Shown here: positions 31,905-40,830 of the stretch, piece by piece
Layout of the letters: every line of letters starts with the position of its first letter
Numbering within the stretch: the stretch's first letter is position 1
Assembly: GCA_905197485.1 (NCBI GenBank)
Contig: CAJJYZ010000005.1
Coordinates: forward strand, 12,407 to 76,406
DNA: 64,000 nt
Source of the DNA: an uncultured Lachnospiraceae bacterium
Lineage (GTDB): Bacteria > Bacillota > Clostridia > Lachnospirales > Lachnospiraceae
Direction: 5' to 3'
The notes under the pieces: model-generated
What the model saw: the letters and a program-made list of their open reading frames with translations, nothing else
Told to the model about the DNA's origin: nothing
Databases searched by the model: none
Translations under genes and position numbers: made by a program

Positions 31905-32780
31905 TTATAGTTTCTTGCTGATAATATCGCTCAGTGTAGCAAATTCCTGGAGAGTCAGGGCTTCTCCGCGGATGCTGGCTCCTTTTCCGAGTTCTTCGAT
32001 AGCTTCTGTAATCAGTTCTTTCGGGAGATGAATCTCCGGAGAATTATTCAATCCATTCGCAAGAGTTTTCCTGCGCTGGTTGAAGGAAGCGCGGATAATC
32101 TTGAATAACAGAGCTTCGTCTTTGACGGTTACAGGGGGTTTTTGATGGCGCGTAAGACGGATAACGGCAGAGCCGACTTTTGGTCTTGGCATGAAACAGT
32201 TTGGCGGAACGTTTGCTACGATATAAGGTTCGGCATAGTACTGAACCGCCAGTGATAAGGCGCCGTAGTCTTTCGTTCCGGGACCAACCTGCATTCGGTC
32301 TGCGACTTCTTTTTGCACCATTACCGTAATGCTTTCTACCGGTACATGACTTTCGAACAATCCCATAATAATTGGAGTTGTAATGTAGTATGGAAGGTTT
32401 GCCACTACTTTAATCGGTTTTCCATCATTGTATTTCTCGGCGAGAGCCGCGATGTCAACTTTTAACACATCATCGTTAATAATCATTACATTATCATATG
32501 CTGACAACGTATCTTCCAGAATCGGAATCAATGCCTTATCGATTTCTACGGCGATGACCTGGCGGGCTCTATATGCAAGGTATTGCGTCATAGTACCGAT
32601 ACCCGGCCCGATTTCAAGAACAAGGTCATCTTCTGTGATTTCCGCAGAATCGATAATCTTGTCCAGAACATGAGTATCTATCAGGAAATTCTGGCCGAAT
32701 TTCTTTTGAAAAGTAAAGTTATATTTCTGCAAAACTGCAATTGTATTTTGTGGATTGCCTAAAAATGGCTCTTTCATCAT
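31905..32780 (-). CDS. rsmA: 16S rRNA (adenine1518/1519-N6) dimethyltransferase
   Basis: KsgA/RsmA dimethylates two adenines in helix 45 during 30S maturation. Visible are FGQNFLIDTHVLDKI, the SAM loop LEIGPGIGTMTQYL, and the catalytic NLPYYITTPI (NLPY motif). The length of about 291 is normal. The ATG at 32780 is preferred because AGGAG lies 7 nt upstream; the first in-frame ATG at 32786 is too close to it. Loss of this gene confers kasugamycin resistance in other bacteria. It is divergent from a PHP gene. Confidence 0.96.
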   Translation of the reverse strand: MMKEPFLGNPQNTIAVLQKYNFTFQKKFGQNFLIDTHVLDKIIDSAEITEDDLVLEIGPGIGTMTQYLAYRARQVIAVEIDKALIPILEDTLSAYDNVMIINDDVLKVDIAALAEKYNDGKPIKVVANLPYYITTPIIMGLFESHVPVESITVMVQKEVADRMQVGPGTKDYGALSLAVQYYAEPYIVANVPPNCFMPRPKVGSAVIRLTRHQKPPVTVKDEALLFKIIRASFNQRRKTLANGLNNSPEIHLPKELITEAIEELGKGASIRGEALTLQEFATLSDIISKKL

Positions 32781-32880
32781 ATTCATTCTCCTAAATGTTC
32801 AGTTTGAAAGAAGTCTGATACGGCCTCTTTCTACGCATAGTATAGCATAAAATCTGTTTGATTGAATATAGGAAAATATT

Positions 32881-32904
32881 TTGTTACAATTTATATTGTA
32901 ACAA
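32881..32904. promoter_or_regulatory. Perfect inverted repeat, candidate operator
   Basis: TTGTTACAAT-TTAT-ATTGTAACAA, 10-bp perfect half-sites, in the divergent region between rsmA and the PHP gene. A third partial half-site GTAACAA follows at 32912. No T run follows, so it is more like a protein-binding site than a terminator. Confidence 0.5.
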
Positions 32905-32948
32905 TGATAGAGTAACAAATGACTGGAATAGGAAATGAAGGGAATCGA

Positions 32949-33761
32949 ATGTATCAGGCGGATTTACATTTACATACAAGAGTATCTGATGGAAGCGAAG
33001 ATATCACTACAATTTTGAAGATGGCAAAAGAAGCAGGACTTACACATCTTGCAATTACGAATCATGACACAACGCAGATGACGGAAGAATATATTGAGGA
33101 AGCAAACAAATATGGAATCCATGCGATTCCAGGAGTGGAGATGTCTGCGTATGACACAGAAAGAGGTGTGCGGGCTCACATATTAGGATATAATTACAAA
33201 ACCATATCGCATATAGAAGCTATCGGAAAAGAGACGTTAAGCAAGCGTACGGAAAATGGTTTGAAATATATTGAGGTGTTAAAGCAAACCGGATATAAGG
33301 TAGATAAGGAAGAGATTCTGAGACTTTGTACGACTGCAATTTATAAACAGCATATTTTAGCGTATCTTGTAAGGACTGGGCAGACGAATGCTATTTTCGG
33401 GGATGTGTATGATAAGGAGTTTAAGAATGGAGGTCCATGTAGTTTCGATGTGGATTATCCGGATGCGGTTGCATGTGTCAGAGCGATTTGCGCGGATGGA
33501 GGGATTCCGGTTCTTGCACATCCGGGTCAACAGAATAATTTTGATTTGCTTCCCAAGCTTGTAAATGCGGGGCTAAAAGGAATCGAATACAATCATCCTT
33601 CACATGATGAAAAATTGCGGAAGAGAGTAGAAGAAGAGGCGGAGCGATTCGGGCTTTTTATGACTGGCGGAAGTGATTTCCATGGAGCGTATGAAAAGAC
33701 GAAGACAGAGCTTGGAAAGTACCGGGCGCATGAGTCCAGTTTGTGCCTTTTTGAAAAATAA
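32949..33761 (+). CDS. PHP-domain phosphoesterase (TrpH/YciV-like)
   Basis: A 270-residue metal-dependent phosphoesterase. The first PHP motif is DLHLHTRVSDGS (H7, H9), followed by LAITNHDT, GVEMSAYD, the later VLAHPGQQ and the final GGSDFHG. The family includes 3',5'-nucleotide bisphosphate phosphatases and 5'-3' exonucleases acting on short RNA. The substrate here is unknown. The ATG at 32949 has AAGGGA upstream; the ORF could start at 32919 but without a site. Confidence 0.88.
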   Translation: MYQADLHLHTRVSDGSEDITTILKMAKEAGLTHLAITNHDTTQMTEEYIEEANKYGIHAIPGVEMSAYDTERGVRAHILGYNYKTISHIEAIGKETLSKRTENGLKYIEVLKQTGYKVDKEEILRLCTTAIYKQHILAYLVRTGQTNAIFGDVYDKEFKNGGPCSFDVDYPDAVACVRAICADGGIPVLAHPGQQNNFDLLPKLVNAGLKGIEYNHPSHDEKLRKRVEEEAERFGLFMTGGSDFHGAYEKTKTELGKYRAHESSLCLFEK

Positions 33762-33764
33762 CGA

Positions 33765-33785
33765 AGAGGCGCTATCGGCGCCTCT
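33765..33785. terminator. Bidirectional terminator between PHP and hydrolase genes
   Basis: AGAGGCGC-TATCG-GCGCCTCT, a perfect 8-bp GC-rich hairpin that overlaps the stop codon of the minus-strand gene. The T tails are short. Confidence 0.6.
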
Positions 33786-34698
33786 GTTCTAACCACTTAT
33801 AAATATCTTGATAGACATGTTTTCTGTCCGGTTCGTTTAGAATCTCATGCCTGTCATGTTCATAGAGTTTTAATTTCACATCTTTGAATCCACTGTTTTT
33901 ATATTTCTTGTAGACGGCGGTAACGCCTTTTCCGAAATCCCCGACAGGGTCATCTTTTCCGGCAACAAAAAATACCGGTAACTCTCTTGGTATTTTTGTA
34001 AAGTTTTTTGGAGTTAAGAGTTGCTCCATTCCGGAAAACATGTGGTAGTACGCATTGACTGTGAAAACAAATGTACACCAAGGGTCTTTGAGATAGCGGT
34101 CTACATTTTCAGTGCTTCGGCTAATCCAGTCCATGTTTGTGCGCGCGGGCTGAAACTTCCGGTTATAGCCGCCAAACGCCATGTTGTTGACAAATGTGCT
34201 TCGATAAGACCAGCCTTTAACAGAAGCAACGAGCCGGCATAGGAGTTTGCCGAGCTTTACGAGGGCAAGAGGCTGATTGCCGGTTCCCATAATGATAACG
34301 CCTGTAAGTCCATCGCCATGGAGTGTGATATATTGTCTCGTCAGGAAGGAACCCATACTGTGTCCAAGCATAAAATAGGGAAGATTTGGATACTTGGAGG
34401 CTGTCAGTTGACGGAGTGTGTGAATATCCCCGATGACGTATTCATTTCCATTTGTTTCATGAAAATATCCATGCTGTTCCTCAGTCAGGACAGATTCTCC
34501 ATGACCGAGGTGGTCCTGACCGACGACATAGAATCCCCGGCTGCTTAAATATTCTGCAAATTCATGATAACGGTCAATATATTCTACCATGCCATGCGAA
34601 ATCTGAAGGACAGCTTTTACGCTGCCCTCCGGAATCCACTCGATGGCATGAATCTGTGTCTGTCCATCTTTAGATGGATAGTAAAAATGTTGTTTCAT
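33772..34698 (-). CDS. Alpha/beta hydrolase, monoacylglycerol lipase-like
   Basis: A 308-residue serine hydrolase of the lysophospholipase/monoglyceride lipase group. The nucleophile elbow is GHSMGS. VLQISHGMVEY supplies the oxyanion region. The acid is in FFVAGKDDPVG and the histidine in YEHDRHEIL. No signal peptide is seen. It starts 6 nt after the citrate synthase stop, and its GGAGG lies inside that gene's last codons, so the two are transcribed together and translationally coupled. Confidence 0.88.
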   Translation of the reverse strand: MKQHFYYPSKDGQTQIHAIEWIPEGSVKAVLQISHGMVEYIDRYHEFAEYLSSRGFYVVGQDHLGHGESVLTEEQHGYFHETNGNEYVIGDIHTLRQLTASKYPNLPYFMLGHSMGSFLTRQYITLHGDGLTGVIIMGTGNQPLALVKLGKLLCRLVASVKGWSYRSTFVNNMAFGGYNRKFQPARTNMDWISRSTENVDRYLKDPWCTFVFTVNAYYHMFSGMEQLLTPKNFTKIPRELPVFFVAGKDDPVGDFGKGVTAVYKKYKNSGFKDVKLKLYEHDRHEILNEPDRKHVYQDIYKWLEQRRR

Positions 34699-34704
34699 AA
34701 GATT

Positions 34705-36075
34705 TTATCTGTCCTCCATGTTCACATAATCTCTGTAAGGAGCCAATGGCTTGTAAGCCGGACGGATGATTTTATCTACATTTTTAAGTTCTTCCAAACG
34801 ATGCGCACTCCAACCGACGATACGTGCGGCGGCAAAAATCGGAGTGTAGAGTTCCTTCGGAAGACCGAGCATTTCGTAGACAAGTCCACTGTAGAAGTCT
34901 ACGTTAGCATTGACCCCTTTGTACATCTTGCGTTTTTCACTGATGATTTCCGGCGCCATATGCTCCACAGTTTCATAAAGGGCGTATTCTTTCTCATAAC
35001 CTTTTTCTATTGCAAGCCGTTTGACAAAGTCTTTGAAAATCTCGGCTCTCGGGTCAGAGACGGAATAGATGGCATGTCCCATTCCATAAATCAGACCTTT
35101 CTGGTCGAATGCTTTTTTGTCGAGCAAATCAATGAGATACTGACGAATCTGGTCTTTATCTGTCCAATCCGTCAGATGTGCCTTCATGTCAGCAAACATG
35201 GAAGTTACTTTAATATTTGCACCGCCATGTTTTGGTCCTTTTAAGGAAGCCATTGCAGCGGCGATTGTGGAATATGTATCGGTGCCGGAGGATGTAACAA
35301 CGTGTGTGGTAAACGTAGAGTTATTACCACCACCATGGTCCATGTGCAAAACAAGCGCCATATCCAGAACAGTAGCTTCAAAATGACTGTATTTGCGGTC
35401 TTCTCGCAGCATCATAAGAATGTTTTCTGCAGTAGAAAGCTCCGGCTTCGGTGCATAGATATACAAGTCCTGTCCCATACGGTAATTGTAAGCGTGATAT
35501 CCATATACCATCAGCATTGGAAACTGGCTAATCAGATTCAGACATTGCCGTAAGACATTCGGGATGGTAGTATCGTCCGCTTTTTCATCGTAGGAATACA
35601 GATTCAGGATAGAGCGGGACAGGCTGTTCATCATATCTTTGCTTGGGGCTTTCATAATAATGTCCCGAACGAAAGTAGGAGGAAGCGTGCGTCGTTCAAT
35701 GAGAGTTTCTTTGAATGCTTCCAGTTCGTCCGGAGTCGGCAGTTCGCCGAAAAGAAGGAGATATGTGATTTCCTCAAAACCAAATCTATCTGCACTTAAG
35801 AAGCCGTTCACAAGGTCTTTGATGTTATAGCCTCTATAATACAAATTGCCGGCGCAAGGAACTTCCTCACCGTTTACTATCTTTTTGGCGCATACGTCAG
35901 AGATGTTGGTGAGTCCTGCGAGCACACCTTTTCCATTCAAGTCCCTGAGACCTCTTTTTACATCGTATTTTGTATAGAGCTCCCGGTCGATGGAGTTATT
36001 CTTTTCACATAGGTCAGCAAGCTGCTGAATCTTCGGAGTGACTTCAAATAATGATTCTGATAATGGTTTCGTCAT
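34705..36075 (-). CDS. Citrate synthase
   Basis: Condenses acetyl-CoA and oxaloacetate to citrate, here probably for glutamate synthesis. Conserved residues appear in LHMDHGGGNNSTFT, the SLKGPKHGGAN block and GMGHAIYSVSDPRA. The N-terminus KYDVKRGLRDLNGKGVLAGLT matches the Clostridia-type enzyme of about 456 residues. The ATG at 36075 is preferred: GGAG is 7 nt away, while the ATG at 36081 is 1 nt from it. The downstream hydrolase is coupled. Confidence 0.94.
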   Translation of the reverse strand: MTKPLSESLFEVTPKIQQLADLCEKNNSIDRELYTKYDVKRGLRDLNGKGVLAGLTNISDVCAKKIVNGEEVPCAGNLYYRGYNIKDLVNGFLSADRFGFEEITYLLLFGELPTPDELEAFKETLIERRTLPPTFVRDIIMKAPSKDMMNSLSRSILNLYSYDEKADDTTIPNVLRQCLNLISQFPMLMVYGYHAYNYRMGQDLYIYAPKPELSTAENILMMLREDRKYSHFEATVLDMALVLHMDHGGGNNSTFTTHVVTSSGTDTYSTIAAAMASLKGPKHGGANIKVTSMFADMKAHLTDWTDKDQIRQYLIDLLDKKAFDQKGLIYGMGHAIYSVSDPRAEIFKDFVKRLAIEKGYEKEYALYETVEHMAPEIISEKRKMYKGVNANVDFYSGLVYEMLGLPKELYTPIFAAARIVGWSAHRLEELKNVDKIIRPAYKPLAPYRDYVNMEDR

Positions 36076-36108
36076 AGACATACTCCTTTCTTTTGAAAAA
36101 TTACAATT

Positions 36109-36137
36109 ATTATACTCAATTGTCAGAAAAAATACAA
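36109..36137 (-). promoter_or_regulatory. Promoter of the citrate synthase operon
   Basis: On the minus strand: TTGTAT, 17-bp spacer, TATAAT, 34 nt before the start codon. Confidence 0.7.
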
Positions 36138-36229
36138 TGAGCAAGATATTAAAGATTTCTTAAGAAAATTTGCCATCAGCTCTTAAAAAATATCTGTTAA
36201 TCTTGTATACTACAAGGGAGGTGATGAAA

Positions 36230-36925
36230 ATGTATAACATATTAGTATGTGATGATGACAAGGAGATTGTAGAGGCAATCGAAATATATTTAACGCAGGA
36301 GGGGTATAACGTACTCAAAGCTTATGATGGCGAAGAGGCGCTGAAAGTATTAAGAAAAGAAACCGTAGATTTACTTGTAATAGATGTTATGATGCCGAGA
36401 TTGGACGGCATTCGGGCGACACTGAAGATTCGAGAGGAAAATAGTCTGCCAATCATTATTTTATCGGCAAAATCAGAGGACGCGGATAAGATTCTTGGAT
36501 TGAACGTAGGCGCGGACGACTATGTGACGAAGCCATTTAATCCGTTGGAACTTGTGGCGAGAGTAAAATCCCAGATTCGTAGATACACGAAGCTTGGAAG
36601 TACAGTAATGGACACGAAGAAATCCATCTATACAGTTGGAGGACTTACAATTGACGACGACTTGAAAGAGGTAACTGTTGACGGAGAAACTGTGAAACTT
36701 ACCCCTATTGAATATAATATTTTGTTACTATTGGTGAAGAATCAAGGGAAAGTATTCTCTATCGACCAGATTTATGAAAATATCTGGAATGAAGACGCAA
36801 TCGGAGCGGATAATACGGTGGCAGTGCATATCCGGCACATCCGCGAGAAGATTGAGATTAATCCGAAGGAGCCGCGTTATTTGAAAGTAGTGTGGGGAGT
36901 TGGATATAAGATAGAGAAGCTTTAG
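36230..36925 (+). CDS. OmpR/VanR-family response regulator
   Basis: A 231-residue DNA-binding regulator. The receiver domain has the acidic pair in LVCDDDKEI, the phospho-aspartate in LLVIDVMMPRLDG, and KPFNPLELVARV. The C-terminal winged helix includes LTPIEYNILLLLVKNQGKV and WGVGYKI. GGGAGG (36216-36221) serves the ATG at 36230; the longer ORF from 36170 contains the likely TATACT promoter. It is the partner of the kinase gene that starts 12 nt downstream. Confidence 0.93.
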   Translation: MYNILVCDDDKEIVEAIEIYLTQEGYNVLKAYDGEEALKVLRKETVDLLVIDVMMPRLDGIRATLKIREENSLPIIILSAKSEDADKILGLNVGADDYVTKPFNPLELVARVKSQIRRYTKLGSTVMDTKKSIYTVGGLTIDDDLKEVTVDGETVKLTPIEYNILLLLVKNQGKVFSIDQIYENIWNEDAIGADNTVAVHIRHIREKIEINPKEPRYLKVVWGVGYKIEKL

Positions 36926-36937
36926 GAAGGAGTCGAT

Positions 36938-39550
36938 ATGAAGAAATGGTACCAATCTCCTTTGTGTAAAGGGCTTTTGATTTTGGCAGCCCACATATCT
37001 GCGGCGGCGTTGGTAGTTTGTATTGGAATTTGGATTATTTATCCGGGACAGAATTACGGACAGCTTTTTTTCGATAAGGGAGAAAGCAAATATGAGGACA
37101 CGAGAGGATTTGCCAATGACCTTCAGAACAGCGCATGGGATATCCTGAATATGTCTACCTGGAAAAATGCACTTTTTACGGAGGGAAGATATAATCCGGA
37201 TAAGGTGATAGATGTAAAGCAATTTGACAAGGATAGTACGATTGCGACGGAACCGGGAGAGTTGAGTTTCTATCTGAAAGATTTAATTGACCTGCAAGAT
37301 ACGGAGGATACCGATGTTCTCGTATGTGAAAAACCGGATGGAAAGTTAAAATACGACTATTTTACAGTAGAGCAGTTTTTGAAAGAAGTGCGGGCAAAAG
37401 GTTACCGATTCCCAGCGGAAGAAGAACAAGGGCTTGATACAGAAAACAGTCTCAGTAATATAGAATATAGTACGATACCGCCAAGCGGTGAAGCGGTAGA
37501 TAAGGATGGAAAACAAGTGTATTCGGAAGTCTGGTTTATGGAAAGCCCGATTTACGGAACGTTGAAAACAGTATCCGGGAAAACGATGCTGGAACTTGCC
37601 AATGAGTCAGAAACATGGAACGGGAAACTATACGAAATGTATAGCATGATTAGTAGTACGGCGATTGAAATGAGCGATTACTATTCTTCCTATGCGGACA
37701 TTCAGGATAATTACGAGAACGGAGAGACCAATATTTCATTCCTCTATGTAGATTATGATAACGGAATCGTGGAAAGCAATATCGAGGAGTATGAGAACTA
37801 TCCGAAATCAGATTTGCAAAAACTGGATTTTGAAAAAGTAATTTCCGAAGGGAAATATGTACTTATTACACCGAAGCTTGCGGAATGTAGGACGAATTTG
37901 CCGACAGACAATGTATCGTTATCCGCATGGAAAGACATGGTATCTCATCGAAAAGAGAATAGCAGGAACTATAAATTTGCAATTTCTGTAGATACGAAAT
38001 ATCCAATTCAGGATAGATTCTATGAGAAAGACCACATGTATACAAAATATATGCCATGGGTAGATACTGTGATGGTCATTGGATGTATCTCCGCAGTTCT
38101 TCTTGTAATTTGCTTTATCTGGCTGACGGCAGTAGCCGGAAGGTCGAATGCGCAGGACACAGTAGCCTTGGTATTCTTCGATAAGTGGAAGACAGAACTT
38201 TGGCTTTGCTTCATGATGGCAGGTCTACTGGCTCTTGCCTTTCCTATGAATATGGTTGATGGATATATGATGAACTGGGATGAAGCAATGCGGGAAGGAC
38301 ACTTTGTGTCGGATGCGCTTCTTGTGTTTGGAGCTGCGGCGGCAATGGCATGTGCTTGTATCCTGACCGTTTATTTAAGTCTTGTCAGAGTATTGAAGGC
38401 AAAGACGTTGTGGAAGAATAGTATTACAAAGATGCTTTGCCGCATGGTGAGATATATCTGGCAGAATCGAAGCGGTCTTACGAAACTCATTTTGACAGGT
38501 GTGGGGCTGTTCCTCGTGAACTTTATGGTATTTACAGGAAGCGGATTTTTTATTCTTCTTGCAATGGTAGTGGATGTGGCGTCTGTCCTTTATCTGGCGA
38601 AGCTTTCCATCGAGCGGACAAGAATTAAGAAAGGCATCATGAAGATTGCGGCAGGAGATACCGAGTATAAGATTCCGTTGAATGACCTTACCGGTGATAA
38701 CAAGGATATGGCTGAAATGGTGAATCATATCGGAGAAGGTATCCAGACTGCGGTGGAGAAAAGTTTAAAAGATGAAAGATTGAAGACAGACTTGATTACG
38801 AATGTTTCGCATGATATCAAGACGCCGCTTACTTCGATTATTAATTATGTAGGACTTTTGAAACAGGAGCATTTTGATGACCCGAAGATTCAGAGATATC
38901 TGGATATCTTAGACCAGAAGTCCCAGAGACTGAAAACATTGACAGAAGATGTTGTGGAGGCATCGAAGATTAGTTCAGGAAACATCAATCTGGAATTTAT
39001 TAATTTGAATCTGGTGGAAATGATTCATCAGACGACAGGTGAATTTGCAGAGAAATTTGAGAAGAAAAATCTGACGGCGGTTGTGACCGTTCCGGATGAG
39101 CCGGCAATCGTCAGAGTAGACGGACGCCGCATGTGGCGTGTGATTGAAAATGTCTACAACAATGCGGCAAAATATGCGATGCCGGGGACAAGGGTGTATG
39201 TAGATTTGTCCATGAATAAGAATATCGTACTTCTTTCTTTGAAAAATGTATCCGAGTATCCGTTAAATATTACGGCAGATGAATTGATGGAACGTTTTAC
39301 GAGAGGCGACGTATCAAGAACAACGGAAGGAAGCGGACTTGGCCTTTCCATCGCACAGAATTTGACAAAGATGCAGGGCGGTGAATTTAAACTTTATGTA
39401 GATGGCGATTTATTTAAAGTGATGATTAGTTTTCCTCGTATCCGCCCGAAAGTAGAGAAACCGGAATGGACGAGAAGCCAGGAAACATACGAGTTAGAAG
39501 AGAAAACAGAAGATTCAAAAGAGCAGAATGAGGCGGCAGAACAGAATTAA
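36938..39550 (+). CDS. Large membrane sensor histidine kinase (VanS-like)
   Basis: An 870-residue kinase. There is one membrane helix at about residues 12-32, an extracytoplasmic sensor of roughly 330 residues, then five or six further membrane helices between about 370 and 550. HisKA follows with NVSHDIKTPLTS (H625), NNAAKYAMPG as N box and GSGLGLSIAQNL as G2. A charged Glu-rich tail ends the protein. The sensor has no family I recognise. Pairs with the regulator just upstream. Confidence 0.92.
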   Translation: MKKWYQSPLCKGLLILAAHISAAALVVCIGIWIIYPGQNYGQLFFDKGESKYEDTRGFANDLQNSAWDILNMSTWKNALFTEGRYNPDKVIDVKQFDKDSTIATEPGELSFYLKDLIDLQDTEDTDVLVCEKPDGKLKYDYFTVEQFLKEVRAKGYRFPAEEEQGLDTENSLSNIEYSTIPPSGEAVDKDGKQVYSEVWFMESPIYGTLKTVSGKTMLELANESETWNGKLYEMYSMISSTAIEMSDYYSSYADIQDNYENGETNISFLYVDYDNGIVESNIEEYENYPKSDLQKLDFEKVISEGKYVLITPKLAECRTNLPTDNVSLSAWKDMVSHRKENSRNYKFAISVDTKYPIQDRFYEKDHMYTKYMPWVDTVMVIGCISAVLLVICFIWLTAVAGRSNAQDTVALVFFDKWKTELWLCFMMAGLLALAFPMNMVDGYMMNWDEAMREGHFVSDALLVFGAAAAMACACILTVYLSLVRVLKAKTLWKNSITKMLCRMVRYIWQNRSGLTKLILTGVGLFLVNFMVFTGSGFFILLAMVVDVASVLYLAKLSIERTRIKKGIMKIAAGDTEYKIPLNDLTGDNKDMAEMVNHIGEGIQTAVEKSLKDERLKTDLITNVSHDIKTPLTSIINYVGLLKQEHFDDPKIQRYLDILDQKSQRLKTLTEDVVEASKISSGNINLEFINLNLVEMIHQTTGEFAEKFEKKNLTAVVTVPDEPAIVRVDGRRMWRVIENVYNNAAKYAMPGTRVYVDLSMNKNIVLLSLKNVSEYPLNITADELMERFTRGDVSRTTEGSGLGLSIAQNLTKMQGGEFKLYVDGDLFKVMISFPRIRPKVEKPEWTRSQETYELEEKTEDSKEQNEAAEQN

Positions 39551-39675
39551 CGCATATGCAGAGAAAGATTGTGTAACTACACAATCTTTCTTATTGCGTT
39601 TACATGAAATAGGCATTACAATATAAAATGCATATAAAGAAATTTTACATAGAGATTCATATAGAAGGTATAAAA

Positions 39676-40809
39676 ATGGAAGAAATCAGAGCAATTTTAG
39701 CGCAATGTTTAACGATAGATTTAATCAGCGGAATTTTGAGTAATCCGCGGCAAAAAGGCGGAGTGACGAAGGGAAAGATTCGTCCGATGCTTGTGAAAGA
39801 ACAATTGGTCTTTCAGTTAGAGACGTTCCAGAATAATCAGGCGTTTCACGAGAACTTGAATACAGAAGAAGCAGAAAAGAGAATTTTGGAATATATGGAG
39901 CAGTTTAAGCAGCTTCAAATTATGACGAAGACGATGAATTATACGATTCTTATTAGTAAGAAAGGGAAAGTGACCATTCAGAAAAAGGCGGTAAAGGGGG
40001 AGACGAAACAGATAAATCTTACACACAACCGTTCCAAGAAGTATATTTTAGAGGAGGGCATTAAGGTGCCGTTTCTATATGACCTTGGGGTGCAGACAGC
40101 CGATGGACGGATTGTGAAGAGCAGATTTGATAAATTCCGTCAGATTAACCGTTTCCTGGAATTTATAGAAGATATCCTTCCGCAGTTGGCGAAAGACCGG
40201 GAAGTGACGATTCTGGATTTTGGCTGTGGCAAATCGTATCTGACATTTGCCATGTATTATTATTTGCATGAGTTGAGGGGGTACGATATCCGGATTATCG
40301 GTTTGGACCTGAAGAAAGACGTGATACAGCTTTGCAACAGTTTAAGTGAAAAATACCGATATGAGAAGCTGAAATTCCTGGAAGGAAATATTGCAGATTA
40401 TACAGGGGTGGAAGAAGTGGACATGGTTGTCACGCTTCACGCATGCGATACGGCGACAGACTTTGCGCTTGCAAAAGCGGTAGGATGGAATGCGAAAGTC
40501 ATTCTGTCAGTGCCTTGTTGCCAGCATGAACTGAACGGGCAGATTCAAAATGATGTGCTTGCACCGATTTTGAAATACGGCTTGATTAAAGAGAGAATGT
40601 CGGCATTGATTACGGATGCGCTGAGGGCAGAATATCTGGAGCGGGAAGGATACGAGGCACAGATTCTGGAATTTATTGATATGGAGCATACACCGAAGAA
40701 TATTCTGATTCGTGCAGTAAAGTCAGGAAAGAAGGCAAAGAACCAGGAAGCGATAAAAAAATGTGAAGAACAATTACATGTTTCACCGATGTTGGGGAGA
40801 CTTTTATAA
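39676..40809 (+). CDS. SAM-dependent methyltransferase (Methyltransf_32-like)
   Basis: A 377-residue protein. The N-terminal 150 residues are family-specific. The Rossmann domain begins VTILDFGCGKSYLTFAMYYYL (motif I), with IIGLDLKKDV as motif II and VVTLHACDTATDFAL. A CCQHEL motif follows (SVPCCQHELNGQI), typical of the GSTCD-like Methyltransf_32 group. The target is unknown; RNA is plausible. The ATG at 39676 has GAAGG upstream and is preferred over 39628. Confidence 0.85.
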   Translation: MEEIRAILAQCLTIDLISGILSNPRQKGGVTKGKIRPMLVKEQLVFQLETFQNNQAFHENLNTEEAEKRILEYMEQFKQLQIMTKTMNYTILISKKGKVTIQKKAVKGETKQINLTHNRSKKYILEEGIKVPFLYDLGVQTADGRIVKSRFDKFRQINRFLEFIEDILPQLAKDREVTILDFGCGKSYLTFAMYYYLHELRGYDIRIIGLDLKKDVIQLCNSLSEKYRYEKLKFLEGNIADYTGVEEVDMVVTLHACDTATDFALAKAVGWNAKVILSVPCCQHELNGQIQNDVLAPILKYGLIKERMSALITDALRAEYLEREGYEAQILEFIDMEHTPKNILIRAVKSGKKAKNQEAIKKCEEQLHVSPMLGRLL

Positions 40810-40830
40810 GATAAAAGGGGAGTTTTATGA

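Noticed and set aside
34564..35244. 226-codon plus-strand ORF
   Set aside because: Antisense shadow of the hydrolase and citrate synthase genes, which have clear family motifs.
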